DNA of 64,000 bases from Parvibaculum sp046297875 (GTDB lineage: Bacteria; Pseudomonadota; Alphaproteobacteria; Parvibaculales; Parvibaculaceae): NCBI RefSeq assembly GCF_046297875.1, contig NZ_JBKBHD010000001.1:1426001-1490000 (forward strand). Direction: 5' to 3'. Shown piece after piece: positions 14,806 to 23,139 of the stretch (positions are counted from its first letter, which is position 1; every line of letters begins with the position of its first letter). The translations under genes and the position numbers were made by a program. Under the pieces are notes generated by a model. The model was not told the origin of the DNA and searched no databases. It saw only the letters and a program-made list of their open reading frames with translations.

Positions 14806-16107
14806 TCACGGCGTCTTCCGCCGCTTTCTCGGTTCGTCCACGAAGAACATGGTGATGACGGCGCCGGCCAGCACCACGATGGAGAAGGAGAAAAGCGCGC
14901 TGAAGGAAAGTCCGCGCGCGATGAGGCCGCCCATCAGCGGGCCGACGGCCATCATCAGCGATGTCGCCGTGTTCAGCACCGCGATCCGCATGGGCAGGTC
15001 GTCGCGCGCGCCGAATTCGACGATGATATTCTGGTTCGAGTTCTGGAAGCCGCCTTGTCCCGCGCCAAGCCCTGCGAAAACGAGCGCGAGGCCGATCATG
15101 TCATGCGTGAAGAGCAGCGCGACGGTTGATACGGCCCAGAGGCCGACCGAGGAAATGAAGACGATGCGGTTGCCGAAGCGGTCGGCAAGCGATCCCCAGG
15201 CGAGGTTCGCGCATGTCTGCGCCAGCAGGAAGGCGGTCGAGAGAATGCCGAGCGTCGTGCCGGAAAGGCCGATGCGTTCGCCCGCAAAGAGAATATAGAA
15301 GGGCACCGCCATGGTGCCGAGGGCCGCGAGTGCTGCCGCGATATAGAAACGTGCCAGCGCGGGGTCCGCGCGGAGCATCGCGGGAATTTCGCGGAGCCGC
15401 CCGCCCAGTTTCGCGCGGGCGCGGATCGTCGGCGGTTCCGGCTCGCGCACCAGCATGAGGAGCGACAATCCGATGGAAGTCAGCACGAAGGCCATGAGGA
15501 AGGTCGAGGCATAGCCATTGCCGAGAAGATTGCCCTCGACGAAATAATGCCCGCCCATCCATGAGACGCCTGCCGCCGTGAGGCCGGCCGCGAAATTGCG
15601 GAAGCCGGTGAGGCGGCCGCGCAGGCGGAGCGGGATTACCTTTGCCATCAGCGTGTTGAAGATCACCGCCTGCATGCCGTTGAAAAGGCCGAACAGGCAG
15701 AGAAAGGCGAGCGCGGTGATGAGCGCGAGATTGGGCGGCAGGAAGAAGCCGCCAAGGGCGAGGCCCAGCACGCCCGCCCGCATGCCCCAGCCGATGAGAA
15801 GGCCCATGGGCAGCACGCGCTTTCGATGTTCGATCAGCGTCGCGCCAAAGATGGAAGAGGCCGACGCGCCGAACCATTGTGCGGCAAGCGCCAGGCCGAC
15901 CGCGAATTCCGAGCCCGAGAGCAGGAAGATATAGGCGGGAACGAAAGTCGGCGCATTGACGAGGCGGAAGCCCGTCTGGCCGAGCAGCCCATGGGCGAGG
16001 TTCGCGGCATAGTTCCGCTTCAGGTTTGCCTCGATCTCGGCTTCATAGGCGGTTTCCGCCTCGGCGAGGCGCGCTTGCCTCTCCTCTTCGGTCAGCGACT
16101 GGTCCAT
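14806..16107 (-). CDS. MFS transporter
   Basis: The 433-residue protein has a charged cytoplasmic N-terminus of about 40 residues (LTEEERQARLAEAETAYEAE) and then about 11-12 TM helices with an MFS A-like loop GSLADRFGNRIVF between later helices. The first half carries IEHRKRVLPMG and VIPLRLRGRLTGFRN. It may be an exporter, but no substrate can be given. It lies 133 bases downstream of rlmJ on the same strand. Confidence 0.85.
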   Translation of the reverse strand: MDQSLTEEERQARLAEAETAYEAEIEANLKRNYAANLAHGLLGQTGFRLVNAPTFVPAYIFLLSGSEFAVGLALAAQWFGASASSIFGATLIEHRKRVLPMGLLIGWGMRAGVLGLALGGFFLPPNLALITALAFLCLFGLFNGMQAVIFNTLMAKVIPLRLRGRLTGFRNFAAGLTAAGVSWMGGHYFVEGNLLGNGYASTFLMAFVLTSIGLSLLMLVREPEPPTIRARAKLGGRLREIPAMLRADPALARFYIAAALAALGTMAVPFYILFAGERIGLSGTTLGILSTAFLLAQTCANLAWGSLADRFGNRIVFISSVGLWAVSTVALLFTHDMIGLALVFAGLGAGQGGFQNSNQNIIVEFGARDDLPMRIAVLNTATSLMMAVGPLMGGLIARGLSFSALFSFSIVVLAGAVITMFFVDEPRKRRKTP

Positions 16108-16240
16108 TCCGCAAATCCGGTTTCCGGCCGCTTCTTCTTGTCTGGGCTTTGGGCGCGGCGCTGGGCCTTTATAGACCCGTTTGGCCGATCGGGTCAGTTT
16201 GCTTGTCGTAAAAGTTTCAGGGAAGCCTGTTCGCAGGCGA

Positions 16241-17092
16241 TCAGGCGGTCAGCCATTCCTCCCGCGCGCGGGCGCCGGGCCCCTGCGCCAGCGTGGCGGC
16301 GAGCCAGTCGAGAAGCGACAGGGCGGCGGATTTGCCGTTTCCGTCCCGTTCGGTCAGGACAAAAGGCGGGTTCACGAGGATCATGCCCGATCCGGTCATG
16401 CGCATCGGGTCGGTTGCCATCACCTGCAGTTCGAGGGCGAGCGTTTTCGGCGGGCCGTCATTCGCAAGCCGCTCCAGAAACTCGCCGGAAACGGAAGGGT
16501 CTTTCAGCGGATACCAGATCATGTAAGTCCCGGTTGCAAAGCGGCGGCTGGCTTCCGCCAGCGCCTCCACGAGCCGGGCATATTCGTCGCGCTGCTCGAA
16601 AGGCGGATCGATCAGGATGACGCCGCGCCGTTCCTTTGGCGGCAGCATGGCCTTCAAGGCCGTGTAGCCATCCATCTCATGGGTCTTCACGCGCGCATCG
16701 CGGCGGAAATTCGCGCGGAGCGTATTCGCGTCCTCCGGGTGCAGCTCGCAAAAGGCAAGCCGGTCTTCGGCGCGCGCCATATGCGCCATCAGCGCGGGCG
16801 ATCCCGGATAGCGCGTGAGCGGCGCACCGCCCAGCGCGCGCACGGCATCGAGATAGGGCGCGAGCAGCGGGTGCAGCACCGGCGCTTCGAGCAGGCGTGC
16901 AATGCCGTTCTGATATTCGCCGGTCTTCTGCGCTTCCTCGCCCGCGAGGTCCGTCATGCCGGTGCCTGCATGGGTGTCGAGCAGGAAGAAGGGCTTATCC
17001 TTCTTCTTCATGTGTTCGATCACGAGTGTCAGGAGTGCGTGCTTCATCACATCGGCAAAATTGCCGGCGTGATAGGCGTGGCGGTAGTTCAT
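16241..17092 (-). CDS. rlmJ: 23S rRNA (adenine2030-N6)-methyltransferase
   Basis: RlmJ methylates A2030 of 23S rRNA. The 283-residue protein starts with the diagnostic MNYRHAYHAGNFADVMKH. The SAM motif (FLLDTHAGTGMTDL) and the catalytic DPPF (ILIDPPFEQRDEYARL) follow. Its ATG overlaps the stop of the upstream DUF4010 gene by four bases, which fixes the start; a longer frame only runs through that gene. Length is normal. Confidence 0.95.
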   Translation of the reverse strand: MNYRHAYHAGNFADVMKHALLTLVIEHMKKKDKPFFLLDTHAGTGMTDLAGEEAQKTGEYQNGIARLLEAPVLHPLLAPYLDAVRALGGAPLTRYPGSPALMAHMARAEDRLAFCELHPEDANTLRANFRRDARVKTHEMDGYTALKAMLPPKERRGVILIDPPFEQRDEYARLVEALAEASRRFATGTYMIWYPLKDPSVSGEFLERLANDGPPKTLALELQVMATDPMRMTGSGMILVNPPFVLTERDGNGKSAALSLLDWLAATLAQGPGARAREEWLTA

Positions 17093-18297
17093 GAAAGACC
17101 GACCGTGAGAAAAATGGCGGCAATGCCTCCCGCCGACAGTGCGAAGAGCGACAGCGCGGGAACAAGGCCGTGCGCGCGTCCTGCAAAGGCGAGTGTGTAG
17201 GCGCCCTTCAGCAGATTGTTGGACGTGGCGGCAAGCAGGATCGCCGCCGCATCGAAATGGAGCGTGGCGTCGCCATGCGCCGATTGTGCGACCGAAAGAA
17301 CGAGCGGGTTCGAAGGCGGCAGCACATCGGCCCCGTTGGCGCTGCCATTGCTCGCGCCGCGCCAGTACTGCCAGGCGGAAAGAAGCAGGCCCACGGCCAG
17401 AAGTGCCGCAAGCGAGGGCGCAAGCGCGAATGCAAGCTCGCGGTTGAATATGGCCACGACGATCAGGATGCGCAGGAACATGACGCTGGTCGAAATCGTG
17501 ATCGCGGCATTGAGGATATGTGTGCCGCCCACCGCCGCGCCCGCGCGGCGCGACAGCACGACCGTCGTGGCGGTCGAGGAATAGAGCCCGCCAAGCGCTG
17601 CCGAATAAAGCAATCCGTGGCGCGGCGCGACATAGCGCTGCACGACATAGGATGCGTAGGACAACGTGCTCACCACGACGACAGCGAGCCACACCTGATA
17701 GGGCGTTATCGGCGTGATGTCGGTCACCGGCTCGTTCGGAACCAGCGGCAGCACGATGCCGATGATTATGAGGAATTTCGCAAGCGTCGCGAGTTCCGTG
17801 CTGCCCACCGATTCTGCGAATGTGTGCAGCCGTTCGCGCGCACCGATGAAGAGAACGGCGCTGACGGCGATCGCCACCGCTATCCAGAGCGGCTGCGTCA
17901 GCGTGATGGCGCCCAGCAGATAGGCAACCAGATTGGCGACCAGCGCCATGATGCCGCCGTCGAGGCGTATGCCGGGTGAATGTTTGATGCGGGGTTCGGC
18001 GCGCTGTATCGACAGATATTGCCAGTACCAGATGGCGAGCCAGGTGCCCGTTACCGCAAGCCCGCCGAAAAAGAGAAAACCCGTTTCGGGTGCGAGCGCA
18101 TAGAGAAGCGCGCCTGCAAGCGCCAGCAGCGGGAATGTGCGCACGCCGCCTGGCGCCTTCAGCTTGTTGTCGCCGAAATATTCCTCGAAGGCGAGGCCGA
18201 GAAAGAAGGCAAGGCCGAGCAGCGCGACGAGCCGCGCCGGATCGAGAAGTGTGTCCGGGCCGGCCGAAAGAAAGGCATCCATGCTGTCTTCGTTCAT
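17089..18297 (-). CDS. MgtC/DUF4010-family membrane protein
   Basis: The 402-residue protein has about eleven TM helices. The N-terminal part (ARLVALLGLAFFLGLAFEEYF and GVRTFPLLALAGALLYAL) resembles MgtC/SapB. The second part is DUF4010-like (YVAPRHGLLYSAALGGLYSSTATTVVLSRRA). Function is unknown; MgtC relatives act in magnesium or ATP-linked stress. It lies seven bases after ppk2 and overlaps rlmJ, so it is the middle gene of a tight operon with a polyphosphate kinase, which hints at phosphate or nucleotide homeostasis. Confidence 0.87.
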   Translation of the reverse strand: MNEDSMDAFLSAGPDTLLDPARLVALLGLAFFLGLAFEEYFGDNKLKAPGGVRTFPLLALAGALLYALAPETGFLFFGGLAVTGTWLAIWYWQYLSIQRAEPRIKHSPGIRLDGGIMALVANLVAYLLGAITLTQPLWIAVAIAVSAVLFIGARERLHTFAESVGSTELATLAKFLIIIGIVLPLVPNEPVTDITPITPYQVWLAVVVVSTLSYASYVVQRYVAPRHGLLYSAALGGLYSSTATTVVLSRRAGAAVGGTHILNAAITISTSVMFLRILIVVAIFNRELAFALAPSLAALLAVGLLLSAWQYWRGASNGSANGADVLPPSNPLVLSVAQSAHGDATLHFDAAAILLAATSNNLLKGAYTLAFAGRAHGLVPALSLFALSAGGIAAIFLTVGLS

Positions 18298-18304
18298 GAC
18301 GGCC

Positions 18305-19105
18305 TCAATGTTCGAGACGCCCGGCTTCGATCAGTGACGGATCGAAAGGCGTGACGATCCTGAGATCCGCATGAATGCCATCTTTCGGTTTGCCGCGATA
18401 GTCGATGCGCGACAGCAGGTCGCGGATCAGGTGAATGCGCGCAAGCCGCTTGTCATTGGCGGTCACGACATGCCAGGGCGCATGTGAAGTGGTCGTGCGT
18501 GTCAGCATTTCGTCGCGGGCATCGCTATAGGCCTGCCAGTGTTTCAGGGCGACATTGTCGACCGGCGAAATCTTCCACTGCTTGAGCGGGTTCTTGCGGC
18601 GGTCGGCAAGGCGGGCGCGCTGTTCGGATTTCGAGATGTCGAGATAATATTTGATGAGCACGATGCCGGAATCGACCAGCATTTCCTCGAAATGCGGGAC
18701 GGAGCAGACGAAGCGTTCATAGTCGTCTTCCGTGCAGAAGCCCATGACGCGCTCGACACCGGCACGGTTGTACCAGGAGCGGTTGAAGATCACGAGTTCC
18801 TGCGCGGCCGGCAGGTGTTCGGCAAAGCGCTGGAAGTACCATTCGGTCTGCTGCCGGTCGGACGGCTTGCCGAGCGCGACGACGCGCGTTTCGCGCGGCG
18901 AGAGATGCTCGACAATGCGTTTTGCGGTGCCGTCCTTGCCGGCCGAGTCCCGGCCTTCAAGGATGACAAGGAGCTTCCTGTTGCGGGCAATGATGTCGCG
19001 CTGAAGCTTCACCAGCTCGACCTGGAGGCGGTAAAGCTCGTCCTTGTAGGCCTTTTTCGAGATGGTGAGGGGGCGCGCCGGCGCCGGGTTCTGCATTTTC
19101 GTCAT
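18305..19105 (-). CDS. ppk2: Polyphosphate kinase 2 family protein
   Basis: PPK2 enzymes move phosphate between polyphosphate and nucleotides. The 266-residue protein shows the Walker A LEGRDSAGKDGTAKRI, the lid segment FNRSWYNRAGVERVMGFC and VLIKYYLDISKSEQRARL. One PPK2 domain is present, so it is a class I or III type. It is first in the operon ppk2-DUF4010-rlmJ. The start is clear: a basic N-terminus TKMQNPAPARPLTISKKAY. Confidence 0.92.
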   Translation of the reverse strand: MTKMQNPAPARPLTISKKAYKDELYRLQVELVKLQRDIIARNRKLLVILEGRDSAGKDGTAKRIVEHLSPRETRVVALGKPSDRQQTEWYFQRFAEHLPAAQELVIFNRSWYNRAGVERVMGFCTEDDYERFVCSVPHFEEMLVDSGIVLIKYYLDISKSEQRARLADRRKNPLKQWKISPVDNVALKHWQAYSDARDEMLTRTTTSHAPWHVVTANDKRLARIHLIRDLLSRIDYRGKPKDGIHADLRIVTPFDPSLIEAGRLEH

Positions 19106-19235
19106 CGTGATTTCCCTGCCGCTTCCGGGCTGCTTTCCGCCGAGGCGAGCCTATCGCTGCCGGGGCCGGGCGGGAAGTACGCATGCCCCATTCCTTTGAG
19201 GGGGTTGATCGGGGGTGGGGATGCGGCTATGAGAG

Positions 19236-19252
19236 GTATGTTATAACGTTAC
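19236..19252 (+). promoter_or_regulatory. Candidate Zur box upstream of the TonB receptor
   Basis: GTATGTTATAACGTTAC contains the central palindrome GTTATAAC and closely resembles the Zur operators placed before zinc-uptake genes in alphaproteobacteria. It lies 39 bases before the start codon of a ZnuD-like receptor, a usual operator place. Confidence 0.6.
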
Positions 19253-19290
19253 ACTCAAGAATGTGAAATTCACGACATAAGGGGGCTGCC

Positions 19291-21420
19291 ATGCGCGATC
19301 GGGTCCATCGCCATCAGGGTTTCAACAGGTTGAAGACGGGGCACCGGAGGCTCTTGCTGACGGCGGTTTCCGCGCTGGCGCTCGCGGCGGGGCCCGCGCT
19401 TGCACAAGGGGCAGCCGAAGAAGAATCCGGCAACACGGATGCCGCCCTGGAGCTTCCAACCCTTGTCGTTACCGGTTTGCCGCTTGCCGCGCCGCTCGAC
19501 GAACTTGCCGCGCCGGTGACGGTCATCACGCGCGATGAAATTCTCACTTCCTCCGCGCGCACGATCGGCGGCCTTTTGAAGGATGAGCCCGGCATATCCG
19601 AAAGTGCCTTTGCCGCCGGTGCGAGCCGTCCGATCATTCGCGGTCTCGACAATACCCGTGTGCGCATTCAGGAAAACGGGATCGGCGCCGGTGACGTATC
19701 GGCGGTGAGCGAGGATCACGGCATCCCGATCGACCCCTATTCCGCCGAGCGCGTGGAAGTCATTCGCGGGCCGGCCGTGCTTCGCTATGGCAGCGAGGCG
19801 ATGGGCGGTGTGGTGAATGTCATCAACAGCCGCATCCCGAAGGCGATGCCTAGGGGCGGTTTCGAGGCCGAGGCCAGCGCCTCCTATGACAGTGTGAGTA
19901 CCGGCCGCCAGGCAGGCGGCATGGCGAAGGCGTCGGCAGGCAATGTGGTCTGGCATGCCGATGGATTTCTGCGCAAGGCGGATGATTACCTCATTCCGGG
20001 CGCGGTCAGCCGGCAGAGCGAAAGCTGGGCGGAGAGTTCGGGCGTCGCGGGCGGTGCGTCGCTCATCGTCGGCAATGGCGATGTCGATGGCCATGTCGGG
20101 GCCAGCATTTCCTACTACGACAGCAAATACGGCATCCCCGCGCCGGGAAATCCCGCCAATCCGGTTCACATCGACATGAACCAGACGAAAGTGCAGCTCG
20201 GCAGCGATCTGGAATTTGCAGGCGGCATCCTCTCGGGTGTGAGCCTGTCGGGCGGCTATAGCGACTACACGCATGGCGAGGTCGACGCGGCGGGCGTCAC
20301 CGGATCGCGTTTCGACAATGAGGAATGGGAAGGCCGCGCGGAGTTTCTCCATCGCGCCATCGGCCCCTTCACCGGCGCTGTCGGCATACATGCGCATCGA
20401 CGCAAGATTTCGGCGGAAGGCGAGGGCGGCGAACTCCTTGCGCCGGCGAAGATGGAATCCATCGCCGCCTTCATCTTCGAGGAAATGCCGATCGCAGGCG
20501 AGGCGCTGAAGCTGCAGCTTGGCGGCCGAATCGAGAATGTCGATGTGTCGGGCCGCGCGCTCGATTACTCGGACCCGCTCGCGCCGTTCGACTATCCGGT
20601 CTCACGCAGCTTCACGCCGGGCAGCGTTTCGGCGGGGCTTGTGTTCAATCCGGCAGAGAAATGGGTGTTCGGCCTGACGGCGCAGCATGTGGAACGCGCG
20701 CCCGATGCGCTTGAGCTTTTCTCGAAAGGGCCGCATGAAGCGACCGAGACTTTCGAGGTCGGCGATCCGGCGCTCGGCAAGGAAAAGGCGCTGAGCTTCG
20801 AAGCGAATGTGCGGCGCGCGGGCGATGATTTCTCGTTCGAGGCGGCGATCTTCCACACCTCGTTCAAGGACTTCATCTACAAGCGCCTGACCGGCGAAAC
20901 CTGCGACGATGATTTCGATACCTGTACGCCACATGGCGCGGGCGATGAGCTCGATCAGGTGTTCTTCACGCAGGAAGACGCCACTTTCCGGGGCTTTGAA
21001 ACCAGGGGCAGCGTGACGCTGGCGCGTTTCGGTACGGCGCGGGCAGGCATTACCGGACAGTTCGATGTGGTGCGGGCAAAGCTCGATGCGGGCGGCAACG
21101 TTCCGCGCATTCCGCCGATGCGGGCCGGCGCCGGCGTCTTCTATGAAGACGTACAGCTCTCGGGACGCTTCGGGTTCCTTCATGCCTTCAAGCAGGACAG
21201 GCTTTCGCCGAACGAGACCGAAACGGGCAGCTATACCGATCTCAAGGCGGAGCTCCGCTACCGTTTGCCGGAAGGGCTGTCGGGTGCATCTGCCTATGAG
21301 ATTGCGATTGTCGGTGAGAACCTGCTCAACCATGACATCCGCACCCATTCCTCGTTCAAGAAGAACGACGTGCTGCAGCCTGGGCGCAATGTGCGCCTTG
21401 TCGCGACCGCACGGTTCTAG
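19291..21420 (+). CDS. TonB-dependent receptor, ZnuD-like (probable zinc uptake)
   Basis: The 709-residue receptor has a signal peptide (about residues 18-39), a TonB box (LPTLVVTGLP), the plug (about 55-180) with SRPIIRGLDNTRVRIQENG and YSAERVEVIRGPAVLRYGSE, and a 22-strand barrel ending in VATARF. The plug segment AVSEDHGIPIDPYSAERVEV is typical of ZnuD-type zinc receptors. A loop with Cys-Asp-rich sequence (GETCDDDFDTCTPHGAGDE) could bind metal. A Zur-like box upstream supports zinc. It stands alone; no TonB, ExbB or ABC genes are near. Confidence 0.85.
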   Translation: MRDRVHRHQGFNRLKTGHRRLLLTAVSALALAAGPALAQGAAEEESGNTDAALELPTLVVTGLPLAAPLDELAAPVTVITRDEILTSSARTIGGLLKDEPGISESAFAAGASRPIIRGLDNTRVRIQENGIGAGDVSAVSEDHGIPIDPYSAERVEVIRGPAVLRYGSEAMGGVVNVINSRIPKAMPRGGFEAEASASYDSVSTGRQAGGMAKASAGNVVWHADGFLRKADDYLIPGAVSRQSESWAESSGVAGGASLIVGNGDVDGHVGASISYYDSKYGIPAPGNPANPVHIDMNQTKVQLGSDLEFAGGILSGVSLSGGYSDYTHGEVDAAGVTGSRFDNEEWEGRAEFLHRAIGPFTGAVGIHAHRRKISAEGEGGELLAPAKMESIAAFIFEEMPIAGEALKLQLGGRIENVDVSGRALDYSDPLAPFDYPVSRSFTPGSVSAGLVFNPAEKWVFGLTAQHVERAPDALELFSKGPHEATETFEVGDPALGKEKALSFEANVRRAGDDFSFEAAIFHTSFKDFIYKRLTGETCDDDFDTCTPHGAGDELDQVFFTQEDATFRGFETRGSVTLARFGTARAGITGQFDVVRAKLDAGGNVPRIPPMRAGAGVFYEDVQLSGRFGFLHAFKQDRLSPNETETGSYTDLKAELRYRLPEGLSGASAYEIAIVGENLLNHDIRTHSSFKKNDVLQPGRNVRLVATARF

Positions 21421-21461
21421 GCTCCCCCGAGAGGCAGGTTGCTGGCCTGCCCCCAAAAGCG

Positions 21462-21490
21462 TCATGGCCCGGCAATTTGCCGGGCCATGA
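21462..21490. terminator. Hairpin between convergent genes
   Basis: TCATGGCCCGGCAA and TTGCCGGGCCATGA are perfect complements separated by one T. The hairpin sits between the convergent receptor and chrR genes and can serve both, though T runs are short. Confidence 0.75.
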
Positions 21491-21520
21491 TCGTTTCAGG
21501 ACTATTTCGACACCGATATT

Positions 21521-22219
21521 TCAGAGACCGATGAATGGCTGGAGCATTCTTGCGATCAGGCCCTTGAAGCGCGTCGGGCCCTCGGTGAGCGCGAGGCAGA
21601 TGCATTCCTCGCCCTCGCCGGTGCGCAGCGCATGAACCACGTCGCTGGTGCATTCCTCGATATCGCCGGTATGGAACGTGCCATGCGGATCGGTCAGGCT
21701 TCCCTTGAGGACGAGCACGAGTTCCGTGCCGCTGTGACCATGCATGGGAATGTCGATGCCCGGCGCGGCGCGCAGCATCCAGAGCCGCTGATCGTTCTGG
21801 CCGCCATGCCAGAGATTGACCTTCTTCATGCCCGGCCCGAGCCATGTCCATTTCAGATCGTCGACGCTGCAGCCGAGCCAGTCGCGCAGCGGCGCGGGAA
21901 GCGGATCGCCGGCTTCGGCAGCGTGCTGCGGTACCGGCACGGCCGGTGCACCAGCCTCTTCCGAATCGAGCAGGGCAAGTGTGCGCGCAAGGGCGTCGGG
22001 CGCCATGCGATCGGCCTCAAGCCGCTCGAGCAATGCGCCGCCTGCCGCCTCGGCGAGCGAGATACGCGTCGGCGCGTCATTCAGGTAGCTCAGATGCGAG
22101 GCGACGATCAGCGACTGGCCTTCGCTCAGAGCGCCGGCCGCATAGGCCATCAGCCATTCATCGCCGAGGCGATGGTTCACGGGTTTGGTATTCACGCCAG
22201 CCGGCGTCGGGGCAGTCAT
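21521..22219 (-). CDS. chrR: ChrR-type anti-sigma factor with cupin domain, CxxC lost
   Basis: ChrR binds RpoE and releases it under singlet oxygen or organic peroxide stress. The 232-residue protein has the N-terminal anti-sigma domain (about 15-85: LMAYAAGALSEGQSLIVASHL) and the C-terminal cupin (about 110-220: PMHGHSGTELVLVLKGSL and GTFHTGDIEECTSDVVHAL), with the cupin His and Glu ligands visible. In known ChrR the segment after ASHL/ATHL reads as a CxxC zinc ligand pair; here it is SYLNDAPTR with no cysteine. So the N-terminal zinc site is changed. Its ATG overlaps the rpoE stop by four bases. Confidence 0.88.
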   Translation of the reverse strand: MTAPTPAGVNTKPVNHRLGDEWLMAYAAGALSEGQSLIVASHLSYLNDAPTRISLAEAAGGALLERLEADRMAPDALARTLALLDSEEAGAPAVPVPQHAAEAGDPLPAPLRDWLGCSVDDLKWTWLGPGMKKVNLWHGGQNDQRLWMLRAAPGIDIPMHGHSGTELVLVLKGSLTDPHGTFHTGDIEECTSDVVHALRTGEGEECICLALTEGPTRFKGLIARMLQPFIGL

Positions 22220-22815
22220 CGCAAATCCTCCAGCACCGGGCGGAGACGCGCAAAGGCGAGCCGCAGGCGCGATTTCACCGTACCTAATGGAATGCCGAGA
22301 CGTTCGGCGATAGCCGAATGGGGCATTCCTTCCAAGAAAGATAACTCGACGACTTCCGCCTGGTCGGGCGGCAGATCGCCGAGCGCCGCGTGGACGCGTT
22401 CACCGATTTCCGCGCCCGCCAATGCCTCGTCCTGCGGACGGGTCTCTTCGGGCAACAGCATCGGCTCTGCGGGATCGAGCTCGGGCCGGTTTTCCCGGCG
22501 AACCCGATCGATGAAGCGGTTACGGGCGATGGTAAAGATCCAGGTGCCCGCCGAAGCTTTCGACCTGTCGAACTGGCTTGCCTTTCGCCAAACGGTCAGC
22601 ATGACTTCCTGCGAAATATCTTCCGCCAGCCGGTCTTCGACCCGCAGGCGCCGCAGATAGGATTTAACGCGCGGCGCGTAATAGCCGAAAAGCCGGGCAA
22701 AGGCAGTCCGGTCCGCATCGCTCGCAATGGACGCGATCAGATCGGCCATTTCGTTCGCGAGCTGCCCCTGGGGCAATGCCTCTGGTGTTTCACCGGATGT
22801 CCGGTCCCGGTTCAT
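22216..22815 (-). CDS. rpoE: ECF RNA polymerase sigma factor, RpoE/ECF11 group
   Basis: The 199-residue protein has region 2 (FARLFGYYAPRVKSYLRRL, LAEDISQEVMLTVWRK, WIFTIARNRFIDRVRR) and region 4 (LPPDQAEVVELSFLEGMPHS, AIAERLGIPLGTVKSRLRLA). Pairing with a ChrR gene places it in the singlet-oxygen RpoE group (ECF11). I choose ATG 22815 because the promoter with TGATCC-N16-CGTA would start transcription near 22900, so the in-frame starts at 22899-22905 would have no leader. It very likely controls its own promoter and the divergent one. Confidence 0.93.
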   Translation of the reverse strand: MNRDRTSGETPEALPQGQLANEMADLIASIASDADRTAFARLFGYYAPRVKSYLRRLRVEDRLAEDISQEVMLTVWRKASQFDRSKASAGTWIFTIARNRFIDRVRRENRPELDPAEPMLLPEETRPQDEALAGAEIGERVHAALGDLPPDQAEVVELSFLEGMPHSAIAERLGIPLGTVKSRLRLAFARLRPVLEDLR

Positions 22816-22907
22816 CAGGCCTAACTCTCTCAGGTTCGGCCGCCAAATGGGGCGGACGTTCAGGGCCGGTCTGATCTGGGGAGCGCATTTCGTCGGCATA
22901 TTCAAAC

Positions 22908-22933
22908 TACGATGCCGATCTGGCCCCGGATCA
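22908..22933 (-). promoter_or_regulatory. RpoE-type promoter of rpoE-chrR
   Basis: On the minus strand TGATCC (plus 22928-22933) and CGTA (plus 22908-22911) are separated by exactly 16 bases. This is the -35/-10 pattern of ECF11 promoters. The leader to ATG 22815 would be about 85 bases. Confidence 0.75.
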
Positions 22934-23012
22934 CTTGATTTGGCCTATTGTGATCGAGTCTAGGGAAAAGGCGTCATTCGGGAAAGCGCAACGGTGCCGC
23001 AGCGGCGCGCGG

Positions 23013-23038
23013 TGATCCGTGGCGGGATGTGCCGCGTA
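23013..23038 (+). promoter_or_regulatory. RpoE-type promoter of the amine oxidase/DUF1365 genes
   Basis: TGATCC (23013-23018) and CGTA (23035-23038) are again 16 bases apart, the same spacing as in the divergent promoter. Transcription would start near 23045, about 95 bases before the preferred start codon at 23140. Confidence 0.75.
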
Positions 23039-23139
23039 AGCATGAGGTAAACCAGCGATTTCCGTTACCGGGGAAAAACATGTCGCCTTTCGACGACCGA
23101 ACCACCACTCATGCCGAAACCTCCGATCTGGGAGGGCGC

